This document shows, piece by piece, positions 12,218 to 22,721 of a DNA stretch of 64,000 nucleotides. Made by a program: the position numbers and the translations under genes. The stretch is taken from assembly GCF_001638985.1 (NCBI RefSeq), contig NW_017265134.1, positions 3,950,653 to 4,014,652 of the forward strand. Direction: 5' to 3'. The first letter of the stretch is position 1, and each line of letters begins with the position of its first letter. The stretch comes from Phycomyces blakesleeanus NRRL 1555(-) (taxonomy: Eukaryota > Mucoromycota > Mucoromycetes > Mucorales > Phycomycetaceae). Under the pieces are notes generated by a model. It was not told the DNA's origin. It searched no databases and worked only from the letters and a program-made list of their open reading frames with translations.

Positions 12218-14294
12218 TCAAATTTCACAATTTTCACCAAACTTTGGAAAATTCCGGTCGATTATCATTTCATCCTGAAAGAGTCGATCTGCCAAGATAG
12301 CACTATCGACCCTTGCCATCTTTGGAAGCCTAGGAGATTCTGCCCTATCCTCCATGTCTTCTATCCGTGCTCTCTCCAATCTTCTTTCTAAGCTCTACAT
12401 AATAAAAAGAAAGAAACAATAATGATAATAATAATAATAATGATAATGATGATAATAGTTGTTTCAATATACAAATATATACACAAGCAATCAAAGCAAA
12501 AAGAGAAAGAAACAGAGAATGAATGAAACAAACAAGTAAAGAAACGAGAACATATGAATATATTGAAAAATTGATCTTTTATTATTAATATTATAATTAT
12601 AATTATAGTTATTATAATAATTATTATTATTGTAATTATAATTATTTCTTATGATTATAACTACGATTACTATTTTGATTGCTATTTCTACTTTTACTTT
12701 TACCACCACTTCTACTTCTACTTCTACTGATTTTACTACTACGACTAGTATAATTATTGTTAATTTACTTACTGATACAGAATGATAATCAAATGGTTTT
12801 CCTTCATAATTTAACCATCCACCTTTGGTATTTACAGTTGTCGATGGGTTGGTAATCTTTGTACATATAGAAAATTGCTGGGATGCTTCTAGTCGTTTCT
12901 ATTAAAAAAGAAAGAAAGAAAATAGTGAGTATCAAAAAAAAAACATATAAAGAACTTTTTTTGAAGAAGAATATAGGAAAAGCTTTCCTTACATTTTGTT
13001 TTCCATTGTCACTGATTTTTTCTCGATAATTTTTTACAATGTTTGGCAAGGTTGCCGAGAAACTATAAAATCATAATTTGTTTTGTAAGAAACATAGTCT
13101 TTAGAGCAGAAAAGAAAATAATTTTGTTCACCAAAGCAAGCCTTTTGGTTGGTGTTTTTTTTTTTACTATTTGTTAGAAAGAGAAAAAGAAAGAAAGAAT
13201 ATCGGTACTTACCAACCCGCAACATCTTCTACGAATTTGGTTAGATGTATATCAGCCGGATCTATTCGCATTATTGGTGTACATCCTTCTCTTTCTGAAT
13301 TGATAGCTTCCAAATCGTTACATATTGAAGATGTTATCTCCCATATCTGGATTCTATCGAAAAATATATCTACAAGTTCTTCAGGTATTTTGCTGTAACG
13401 ATCCATCGGTCTCCAGTTCTGTACACCGTCTATTTCTTCTTCGTCTTCTTTTTGGTTTTGGTTTTTAAATTGGTCTTTCTTGTCAGTATTCACAAGATCC
13501 TTTGATTTTGATAATTTTCTTAAAGAAATTATTGTCAAGTAAAGGATTATCTGCAATTTTGTTCTACAAAACACAAGAGAGAATGTGATTAATTATATAT
13601 CTTTGTGCTTATTGCTAGTACTTACTCTCTCATCTTTAACCATTTTAATAGTGTTGCCTTTTGAGAAGAAGTTGTATTTGATAGCTGGGCTCGTTTCCAG
13701 ATCTTTATGTATCGAGTCTCATTGTAACTGATGTTGACTCTTTTGCGATTCAGGTACTTTGAAATCTCTTTGTGGTGAATGTCAATGTCCACCCATCCCT
13801 TTGTCCACAAACTGAGCAGATTAATAATATCCGACACCTGAAAAGAGTATAAAGAAAAAAGATAAATTCACAAGTACAATTATTCTTTTATATTTAGATA
13901 TATATTCAAGACAGAAAAAAAAACTTACATCAGTAAAATCAGTAGCCGCATTAACACATGCAATTAGACTTTTCATTAGTCCACGATGAGTCCACTACCA
14001 AAAAAAAAACAATTAAATTATTATCTAGGCTCATGCACATGTATAGTTATATATGTGTGCATTTGATCTAAAAAGTAATTATCCAGAAAACAAGCAAGTA
14101 ATCATTTACCTTTCCAAGGTAGAGAGCTTCAAGATAAAGTGTCCTCACCACACTAAACAATTCGCCCTTATTTTTTGGAAGCGATTCCAGTGGTTTATCG
14201 GTTACTGGTATTATTCGGATTTCCTTCTTTTTGGAGGTGTTGTCGGTTTTTAGATCTTCTTGAGTTCTTTTCCTACAAATATCAATACACCCAT

Positions 14295-14349
<55 letters not shown>

Positions 14350-16461
14350 TATAATGAGATACATATATATATATAGAGAGAGAGGAAGAGATAATGTTGC
14401 CTCTCTACAATACAACCATATACACATATATATGTAGATACATGCCTTTCTTTATGTCTCATCAAAAGTTCGTCCACTTCTCCTGACCGGTGTAAGATTA
14501 TTCTCGGCAAATTCGATCCACCTTGACAGTATTTGTCTATTGATATCATGGAAAGAGGTTCCAACTCAAGAAGTGATCCAAAATCAAGTTGGACCAAGCC
14601 TGGTTTGTGGGTATTATAACTTTTATCATCATCATCATCATCATTGTCGTTGTCGTCACCGTTATTATCGTCATCATTATTAGATAAACGCGATATTGAA
14701 TCCAATCTCAACAGTTCTTCTTCTTTAATCGGCCTTGTCAAGAGTACCACATTCATGTGCCCAAGAGCTAATGGCTTGACAAGTGCTTGCAAAGACGGTG
14801 TGTTTTTCCCATTATTTCGAAATGCTCTGTGGGTCTGTAGATCGACAACAAGTGCCTGATGAGTGGACAGCAATGAATCAACAAGGTCCATAAACCCGGC
14901 TGGATCGTGGTCTGTTGAGGTCACTGTGAATTCTAGCCGCTTGTCTTCTTCAAACCTATCCCTGAACCAGTGTTTCTGAATGTCTGAGTTACGGATCATG
15001 GCTATTGTATCCAAGGTCGACACACGTGCAAAGATATCTTTGATAGAAGATGATATCGTCCGTTTCTCCAAAGATAATTCATGCGTTGTTCTAAACTCAA
15101 ACCATAAAGAGAAAAATTAAATATAAAAGATCAATGTAATATTGGATTGTAAGACTTACCGGAAAAATGATTTTAGCTTTATTCTGTAAACCTCATTCAA
15201 GTCTCGGTCTGGAAAATTTTCAGATCGGTACCCAAGACGAAGACCGCCTTCCCAAAACCCACGTTCTCGTTTGATCCCGTTTTGCATACAAGCAGTGTAG
15301 GCTTCCAATGTGTGGCCCTCGGTAGTCGCCTTTACTGCGTTTTGTTTGACAGCGGCATTGGTTTGGAAGTAAGATGAGTGGTAGGAAGAAAATAGGGTAG
15401 CAAACGAACACCCGTATTTCGCATGATTTGCGAGTCCAATGTAATAAGGAATCATGTGTCCACCAAACAGATTGAGAAACTTGTTCATGCCATTAGAAAT
15501 CTGCTTTTGAAAGCTCTATTAAAAAAAAACAAGGAATTAAGGATTTTTTCTTTTATATACATATATTTATTGATTTATTTTAAATTTATATACAGATACA
15601 GGTATAACAGTTACATAGAGGGAGGGATAGGAGTAGGCAAGGGATGGAATGCTTTTCTGGTTTTTACATAACTATATATATATATATATATCATACCTTG
15701 TATTTTAGATCATTCACATTTCCTTCACAGGTATTGATCCAGTTGAAGGATATCTGTCGTTTGATGTAGCTTCTCAACAAGGATTTCTGTAGATCTTGAG
15801 CCATAGAATGAATCGAGTGTGCTAGATGTCTTATCTTCTGGTCGTCTGTGGTGTCTAGGTTCTCAAGGTTGGTATATCCAACATACCGAAGCATGCTTTC
15901 ATAAGTATCAGGACATTTGGTGATCATGTACACATGGTTTTTAATATAGCCTCCATTTTGTCCGGGTTTATTGGACCGGAAGCAAGTCGGGTTAGCCTTT
16001 TGGTATCCGTTGATTGTAGACAGATGCGAGCCAGTGCTGCCACTTGCCCATTGAAACTCTTTCAGGATTTGTATCATTGTTTGCTGGAGTACAGAATATG
16101 ACGTTGTTTGGCGGTTGTTACTGATATCATCAGTAGCAGCAGCAGCGGTAGAAGTAGAGGCAGAAGGCGAAGAAGGAGAGAAAGGCACTGGGGGTTTTGT
16201 TTCTTGTCGTAGTTCTTCAGTACACTTTTCCTGAAAGGCTCTGATATTGTCTGGCATAAATGAATACAAAGAATACTCGGTGGGTTCGGTGGCCGCCGAT
16301 TCAGAACTGAAGAAGCGGTATCCCCAGGTTACTTTCTTGTCCACACGGTCATAAAAGTACAATAGGATCTGCAGTGCGATCTGCTTGATTTTGTAAGCAT
16401 CGATCAAGGGATCATGAGTGTCGATGAGAAATACGACGCGGGAAGAATTCTCATTCGACAT
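12218..16461 (-). CDS. sld3: Sld3/Treslin (TICRR)-like replication-initiation protein, copy A
   Basis: Sld3/Treslin carries Cdc45 to the MCM helicase and, once phosphorylated by CDK, binds Dpb11/TopBP1 to fire replication origins. I read ten exons: 16461-15697, 15515-15160, 15090-14446, 14272-14110, 13994-13929, 13837-13626, 13563-13213, 13062-12993, 12898-12773 and 12394-12218, giving about 976 aa. The N-terminus has the Treslin pattern: a VVFLIDT strand, then VTWGYRFF, then an EFQWA block near residue 140. Residues about 600-876 match the Sld3-Treslin helical domain (LYLEALY, LWTKGW, TKLQIILYL, LVDIFFDRIQIWE, KNYREKI). Intron 3 must start with GC, not GT, to keep frame. The last two exons are unlike copy B: the RREVDL box and the C-terminal SP/TP sites are missing. 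They are supported only by splice signals and open phase. Family call is firm; the last two exons are tentative. Confidence 0.78.
14444..14445 (-). other. Non-canonical GC splice donor of copy A intron 3
   Basis: Reading AG|GCATGT as donor joins AG to the G of the next exon and restores the frame used in copy B, where the same position is AA|GTGGGT. The nearby GT (CAT|GTATCT) would leave the next exon out of frame. GC-AG introns are an established minor class. Confidence 0.6.
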
Positions 16462-16771
16462 TTAGCTTGGAATTACAAGGTGTTAATTTTCTTTTTCTTT
16501 TTCTTTTTCTTAAAAGATAATATTAGAAAGAAGAAGTAAAAAAATAAAAAAAAAAAAGACAGAGCTTTTTGACTTTCTTTTTTTTTAGGCTTTGTTTTTT
16601 TTTGTTCTACTTCTTTAGTTAACAAATATAAATATATATATATATTGTATGTATCTGACTATAAGTATGTTTGTGTGTATAGAATGTAGAGTTTAGAGTC
16701 TATACTGTGGAGTGTATATTATATAGATATAGATACTTATAATTTATATTTGTTCTATTTATTTATTACTA

Positions 16772-16955
16772 TACATTTTGTAGTAACCATGGCTATTATA
16801 ATGTTTTGTTCTTAAAGCCGCGTCACGTATTTTTTTTTTTTACTTTATTCTAATTTTATTATATTATATATATATATATTTATTTTAACTTATTCAAAAT
16901 GGGCTTCTTTAAATGTATTTAGAGACCTACACAAGTCACCAAGGAAGTATATTTT
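16772..16955 (-). promoter_or_regulatory. Upstream block of Sld3 copy A conserved with copy B
   Basis: Blocks shared in order with 27152-27348 upstream of copy B: TTTTGTAGT, TAAAGCC(A/G)CGTCAC followed by a T-run (16813-16840), CTTCTTTAAA and CAAGTCACCAAG-AAGTAT (16932-16951). On the coding strand the second block contains GTGACG, a core similar to CRE/ATF-type sites. The conservation between two genes in otherwise fast-changing DNA suggests promoter elements. The factor is unknown. Confidence 0.5.
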
Positions 16956-17027
16956 TATTTTATTTTATTTATATATTTGGAAAAATTTCTTTAAATTAAA
17001 AAAAAAAAGCTAAAAAGACTAGAAAAA

Positions 17028-17202
17028 ATTAGGGGTACTCAGCCAGAACCTTATAAGAAATTCAAGTTTTGGTGATCAGCCAATAATATTTCTTTATAGC
17101 TGAGCACACCAATTATTATTTAATGGTAAAATAATTTCAGTCCAATAGTATTGTAGTCTGAACTTAGAATTCACTTGAAAATTCTAGCTGAGTACCCCTA
17201 AT
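17028..17202. mobile_element. MITE-like element 1 with terminal inverted repeats
   Basis: The left end reads ATTAGGGGTACTCAGC and the right end (17187-17202) is its perfect reverse complement, GCTGAGTACCCCTAAT. The roughly 145-bp interior is AT-rich and non-coding. Size and structure fit a non-autonomous DNA transposon. The terminal AT/TA bases could be part of the repeat or of a TA target duplication. Confidence 0.85.
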
Positions 17203-17246
17203 AAAAAAAAGCTAGAAATTTAAAAAAAAATTGAAAACTTAAAAAA

Positions 17247-17418
17247 TAGGGGTACTCAGCTAAAATCGTTAAAGAAGTTTTAGGCTCAGACTAAAATACT
17301 ATTAGACTAAAATTCTTATATCGACGAAGGACAATTAGTGGACTCAACTATAAAGCAATATCATTGGCTGATCTCTAAATTCGGGTATTTTTGAAGATTT
17401 TGGTTGAGTACCCCCAAT
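17247..17418. mobile_element. MITE-like element 2 with terminal inverted repeats
   Basis: The left end TAGGGGTACTCAGC matches element 1. The right end (about 17403-17418) reads GTTGAGTACCCCCAAT, with two or three changes. The interior shares short words with element 1 (ATCAGCCAAT/ATTGGCTGATC, the latter inverted) and is non-coding. The elements lie 44 bp apart, so this is a nested-neighbour insertion or a tandem copy. Confidence 0.8.
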
Positions 17419-18262
17419 TAAAAAAATTAAAAAAATTAAAATCAAGAGTTTAATAAAAGCACAAAAAATATTACTTGGTATTAAATTGATATACTTTACT
17501 GTTATTCTTTGGGGGTTTTTTTTGTTTTTTGTTTTGGCCTATTAAAAATATTTTGTATATATATATATTTAATTTTAAATACAAGTCTATAACTCAAACA
17601 ATAAAGATTAAATTTCTCTCTTTCTCTATCTTTTTATTTGCTTTTTTGTTTTAGAAACTTTAACTGAGCTCGATCAAAGTGCCAAAGATAATAATGAGGA
17701 TTGGAGGGGATAACGGAAGAAAAGGAAAGGTTGAAGACGGGTTACTTTTCTCTGAAATCAATTTTTGTTTCTTTTTTTTCTTTGTCGTCTTTTTTTTTGC
17801 ATAGCCTCTTGGTATATAAAGTTGAATGTTGGGCATGATACAATCTTAAGATTCCAAGAACATTGTGCTAGCTGTTATACTGAGTTCCTCCATGACCTGA
17901 TAAAAAATTGCTGGGAAATCCAAAAGCTTTTTAGACTCTTGTACTAATTATGCCAAATAGAATCAAAGTTTTGATTAAACCTCAAAATTGCCACACCTGT
18001 ATTAGACTTTATTTTGGTTTTAATATACATGCATATATGTATATAATTCTTCATAATAAAATGAGAATCTAATCTTATCCGGCTGATGCTTCTTGCAAGA
18101 TATAGTGTAAAAAAGTCAATTTTTAATAGTTTATTTGGAATTAGAAATTAAGAGATTCTACTGTAATTTATCTAACGGGAATGTATATAAATATTATTTT
18201 GTGTTGTTTTTATTCAATTTCTTTTAAATTTTATTCAAGTAAATTTCAAAAAAAAAAACCAG

Positions 18263-19916
18263 CATGCAATGACTTGAAATTGAAACCTGTAGTTGATCCC
18301 TTCAATGGATCACAGTGGTGAGTGCTAAGCCTTTGATTTTTATTTTTATTGATTTCATTCGTAAATTACAGGCATGCAGCACAGGTTTACAGAGGTGAGA
18401 CATATATTTGTATGTGTGTATAACTCTTGATGCTAATAAATTATTTAATAAATTAATAGCCATCAATCAGGCTCTAGGTCGATGTATTCGCCACCAAAAA
18501 GTAAGCTAGGATCAGATACATGTACTGGCACCATATTCAAGTATATAAATCTCTGACTTGCTTTATTGTATAATAGTTACCATTGATTTTTCACGATTGG
18601 GGGAACTATTCTGGTTTTTGTATTTAACCATAATTATAAGAGCAAAAATTGTATCTAATATTAATTTTTGTGCTATTTTAGGTACTATTATTCTACTACA
18701 AGAACGTTTTCGAGAAGAAGAGCATCAAGCTGGACTTTCAAAATGGGTTGCTAAATCTTGTAAAGTAGAAACATACGGATTCAAGGCAGCAATGAACAGT
18801 CTCAGCGAATTCATGATTAACCGAATTGAGATTGACAATGCTCTTTCTTCAAAAGAAACAAAAGAACAAGAATTGGCATCATCATCAACGGTTGATACTG
18901 TAGTTACAAAAGAACTTCCATTACCGCCACCAACAACCAAAATAACAAAGGATGAAACAGAAAAGCATCCTGTAGACCATCGAGAACCAAAATCTGGCGA
19001 GTATAAACACGATCCTATTTTGATTCAAGAAGCCCAATCTATTTTAGACTCTGGATTTGATCAAAGCAATCCAATAGTTGTAGATAGCAGTATTACTACT
19101 ACAGAAAACACTTTGGATGAAGGCATATCTGTCAAAAATCTTAGCAATCTTAATAGTTTGGCCCTGACAGATAAACCACTTGCCAAGATCACAATCCCGA
19201 CCAAAAGGCTGCGAAATAACGTGCAAAAAAATACATCCAACCCACAAGATACATACTTAATTGAAACAAAAACGGCTGAAACCATACCTACCCTTGCCGC
19301 CAAAACCACTGTCACTACTACTATAACTAAAACTAATGAACTGACCACAGACATCAGGATACAAGAACAAGAACAAAATTTGCCTAATTGCGCAGATCAA
19401 TCTAAGCCTGAGCCCAGTCCTACTTCTACCTCAGAACATAAACTCCAACCAGCTGTACTCGATTGTACGCCACTGGTCAGAGCTCCACAACAAAAGACCG
19501 GCATTGTTGCGTGTAGATGGCATGGAGAACACATGTTTTCTGACATGAAAAAGGAATTTCTGGTTCAAAAGACATCAACTGATCTCGACTATTTTCTTGA
19601 ATTAGAATTAGACTTGTCGGTTAAGAACAGGGCTCGGAAAAAGAGCTGCAAAGTACTACAAGTCTGCTATCCAACTTCTTGGACAATGGAACAAATTCAG
19701 ATTGCGGTCTTTAACCCATCGGCTCCTGTCATTATGGAGGAAAATGAAGCCGACAGACTTGTGTACAGAGTTTTTGGAGCCAGGTGCTGTAAAAACTCAA
19801 TTGGGGCATTGATATACGATACAACCTCTACTTTATCAAGTAACCGTAGACTTGTTGGAAACTTATTTATCTTACACGACACTGTACAAATATTAGATCC
19901 TGAACAATTACTATAA
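18263..19916 (+). CDS. C-terminal part of a FANCJ/BRIP1-like helicase; motor core not found
   Basis: FANCJ is an Fe-S DEAH-type DNA helicase of interstrand-crosslink repair. Five exons read in one frame: 18263-18317, 18372-18394, 18460-18500, 18577-18613 and 18682-19916. The joined start gives AAQVYRAINQALGRCIRH, the family's helicase motif VI, then DWG, TIILLQERF and GLSKWV, the usual FANCJ continuation. About 380 residues follow that I do not recognise: a Ser/Thr-rich linker and a compact C-terminal block (VACRWHGEHMF, LELELDL, VYRVFGARC). Exon 4 inserts about ten unusual residues before DWG. Walker A, DEAH and the Fe-S cysteines are not visible in the 1.8 kb upstream, which hold MITEs and then the Sld3 gene. 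It is therefore a truncated gene or pseudogene, although the last 412 codons are intact. Confidence 0.65.
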
Positions 19917-20539
19917 CCTTTTGTCTAGACTGTATGTATATAAATTATAGACGATTACTAAAATACAATTTAAAAATTTAAAATATATATTTGTATTATA
20001 TTGATACATTTAACATTTCTGTGTGTGTCTGTGTATGGGGGCTAGTGGGTATAATTATGAGGTTCAAAGTCAAGCCTTTCATGTTAATCACTATATAAAT
20101 TTGTAAAGTGCTACGTTTTAGTGTGTAGCTTACAGTCTCAAGCAATAGGTGTACACCAGTCAATTCAAAGGAGTTCCTTTTTAATAAAATCGGCAAAATA
20201 GTTTTCTATGTATTCAAAATGAAACACTTTGTTATCAAAAGCTTTATTTAGTATCTTTCCAGAGAGTGTAATATTGTCCAATAGGAATAAGGCTGCTTTC
20301 AAACCAATTCGCATCTAGGTTCTTTTTTTTTGAAGTCAAAAACAATGTGCAACAATTAATTGCTTTCGGAAGACAAGTCCCGACTTTCAAATAAAGAATA
20401 AGGTTTGGTGACCAATACTCGGGTTCTACAAGTCACACTAAAATCTCATCGTTTCATGTCAAACAATCAATTAGACATCAATTGGTTTGATTGATGGATA
20501 TTTAATGATACATCTTTCTCTCGTTATCTCTATTCTACA
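19917..20539 (+). other. Intergenic spacer upstream of the F-box gene
   Basis: AT-rich with no open frame of interest. TGATTGATGGATATTTAATG lies about 50 bp before the F-box start and may hold promoter elements. Confidence 0.4.
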
Positions 20540-22407
20540 ATGGCAAAAATACTACCACCCAATGTTCTCACATATCTGGCGACATATGTCAATAAAGATG
20601 ACCAGCTTGGCTGTGCCTTAGTCTGCAAACAGTGGACAGAACCATTTCTAAACGCTTATTGGGCTAGAGTTAATATTTACTTCTGGAATTCAAAACACTT
20701 CATCGACAAATTGTATCTTAGACAAGACTATCAAAAGAATGCACATCGAACGTGGGCGTTAGATATCCATTTAGATGAAAATATATTTGCATATATTCCA
20801 GTATTGCAGCAAACATATTCCAGAATAAAGTATTTCTCTTGTTCGGTATCTGAACCATACGAGCTTACTGACATAATAAATTGGAGTCTTTGGAAAACAT
20901 TATCACACCTGAAATTAGATGTTAAGGATGGCGAAAACGTGATGGATGAACTTCTCGAAGAACTGTCAGTATTGCCTTGTCTTATTCACCTCACGATCAA
21001 AAGCTTACATAGTATTATGCGAAAACCCAATTTTTCCCTCGCCAACTTTGAATCACTTCACTGCTACTTTCCACGCCTACAATATATCAAGATACAAGCT
21101 AAATTTAAACCAATATCCGAAAAAGAAATCGAAAAAATAAGAAACGTTGAACCAGCACACAATGTTACCAAGATCGATTTCAATTCTCCTCATATTAGCT
21201 CATTGTGGATATTCTACTCTGCACACAAGTATCCCAATATAGTCACTTGCTATTTAAGCTCATATGGTAAACCATACAACGTCAATCCACCATCTTACTA
21301 TGACCAGCAGAAATATCAGAGTCAACTTCAATTACTGTTATCCGCCAAGCAATTCTTTCCTTGTCTACAAAAAATACACATGGAAGTCAAAAAAATAAAT
21401 ACTTTGCACTTCATTTATTGTGTGACACTCTGCAACGCTTTAATGTAAAGATCAACCAGGTTAACATTATTTTTGATATTGTGGAACCAGAAATGAATGA
21501 TTTAAACACGTGGATCAAATATTTTTCTGAATCTGTGGAGATTTTGCATATCAACTACGGAAGCATTGTCAATAATTTTATACCTCCAGACAGAAGATTT
21601 CTCGTACATTGCAACAAGTTAACTGAATTGTCCATCAAAATCGGTAGTTATATATGCATAGAGAAGATTTTGGATCATTGTCCCGTCTTGCAATTATTGT
21701 ACATAAAGGATTCATGTATTTCTTACCCCGAGTACCCACAGTCTATACACTTACCACACCCGCTACGAAAGCTAGTAATAATCAATACATATCTATTGAC
21801 TCCTGTTTTTAACTACATATCTTTCCGTTGTGGACAGCTGAAATATATGGAATTGAGGGAAGTCCGTTATCATATTCCGGAAAATAATGAAACCGGACAA
21901 GTACTTTTGGATATGTCTTTTTCACAACTAAAAGTGCTAATAACATACGGTACCCAAATTACTAAGTTTCGTCATCGCAGTACTCTTCCTAAGCATATTG
22001 TCATTGAACAAATGGGGAATAATAGCATTGATCAAGGACAAGCACCTCAATTGAACTGGCACCATTTGTGCGTTGACAAAACAAACAGAAAATCTAGACT
22101 ATTGGCATGGAAACTTGGAAGACGTGACATTGAATTTGCACACAGATACCTTCAAGACTTTAAACGAAGAAGAGGAAAGGAAACGCTGCGAAAGGACATG
22201 AAACGATCTAAAATGGGTTATAAACTCAAAAGATTCTGGAAAAGAGATCTTCAATATGGTGTCTTGATATTTCGATTCAAATCTGTTGAAGAATATTTTA
22301 TTGACAAAAAGGATGAAGATCAATATGATCTCAAAAAAATGTCAGCCATGTATTATTGTAAAACCCATCCTTTTAATTTTTATCATGAGAGTGAATTGAT
22401 AATGTAA
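20540..22407 (+). pseudogene. F-box/LRR-like protein, interrupted by one frameshift
   Basis: F-box proteins are substrate receptors of SCF ubiquitin ligases. The first frame (20540-21448) opens with an F-box: LPPNVLTYLATYV, then LGCALVCKQWTEPFLNAYWA. It continues as a leucine-rich repeat-like region (LSHLKLDV, LIHLTIKSL), a layout common in Mucoromycota. From about 21361-21400 the homologous reading passes into another frame that stays open to 22407 (KYFALHLLCDTLQRF onward, with LRKLVIINTYL). The switch lies at A-runs (six at 21369-21374, seven at 21389-21395) and corresponds to one base missing. Joined, the protein would be about 620 aa and end in a basic tail. The cause may be a sequencing error, a recent mutation or, less likely, ribosomal frameshifting. 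Both halves look otherwise intact. Confidence 0.7.
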
Positions 22408-22721
22408 ACAGGCTTTCTTTTTCTTCTCTCCTTAAAACACGGTTGAAGAAATATAAATATAAAGAAATAAAGACTGTTTTCTCCCAATTTTTATTAATTT
22501 ATTCTAATATCCAAGACATGTCCTCATCAGAAGGCACCCTTGGTTGGTGCAAAAGAAGTGATTCCTACAAATACAATTCAATCCTGTACATGTATTTAGC
22601 AGATTAAGAAGCAACTCATATAGTATGTATTTATGTATTTATGTATTTATGTATTTATGTATTTATGTATGTATATTTGTATGTACATATATGTATATGC
22701 ATTTATATTTATATATTTATA
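22408..22721. other. Convergent 3-prime spacer with octamer repeat
   Basis: Separates the F-box gene (plus) from Sld3 copy B (minus). It contains a TATGTATT octamer array (about 22622-22673) and AATAAA-type poly(A) signals. Confidence 0.7.

Larger units (their letters stand above)
16462..18262. other. Intergenic region with two MITE-like elements
   Basis: It holds the upstream region of Sld3 copy A (on the left) and the two terminal-inverted-repeat elements listed separately. At 17725-17775 one frame reads GKVEDGLLFSEIN, which faintly recalls the helicase motif GKVSEGxDFS of FANCJ. It could be a decayed exon of the downstream helicase gene, but the match is weak. Confidence 0.5.

Noticed and set aside
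17725..17775. GKVEDGLLFSEIN, a possible remnant of a FANCJ helicase motif
   Set aside because: Short, flanked by stops and a T-run, and no continuation into the expected IPFPN segment; kept only as a remark.
17765..17947. 60-codon frame 5-prime of the FANCJ-like exons
   Set aside because: Starts in a poly-T intron-like tract and shows no helicase motif.
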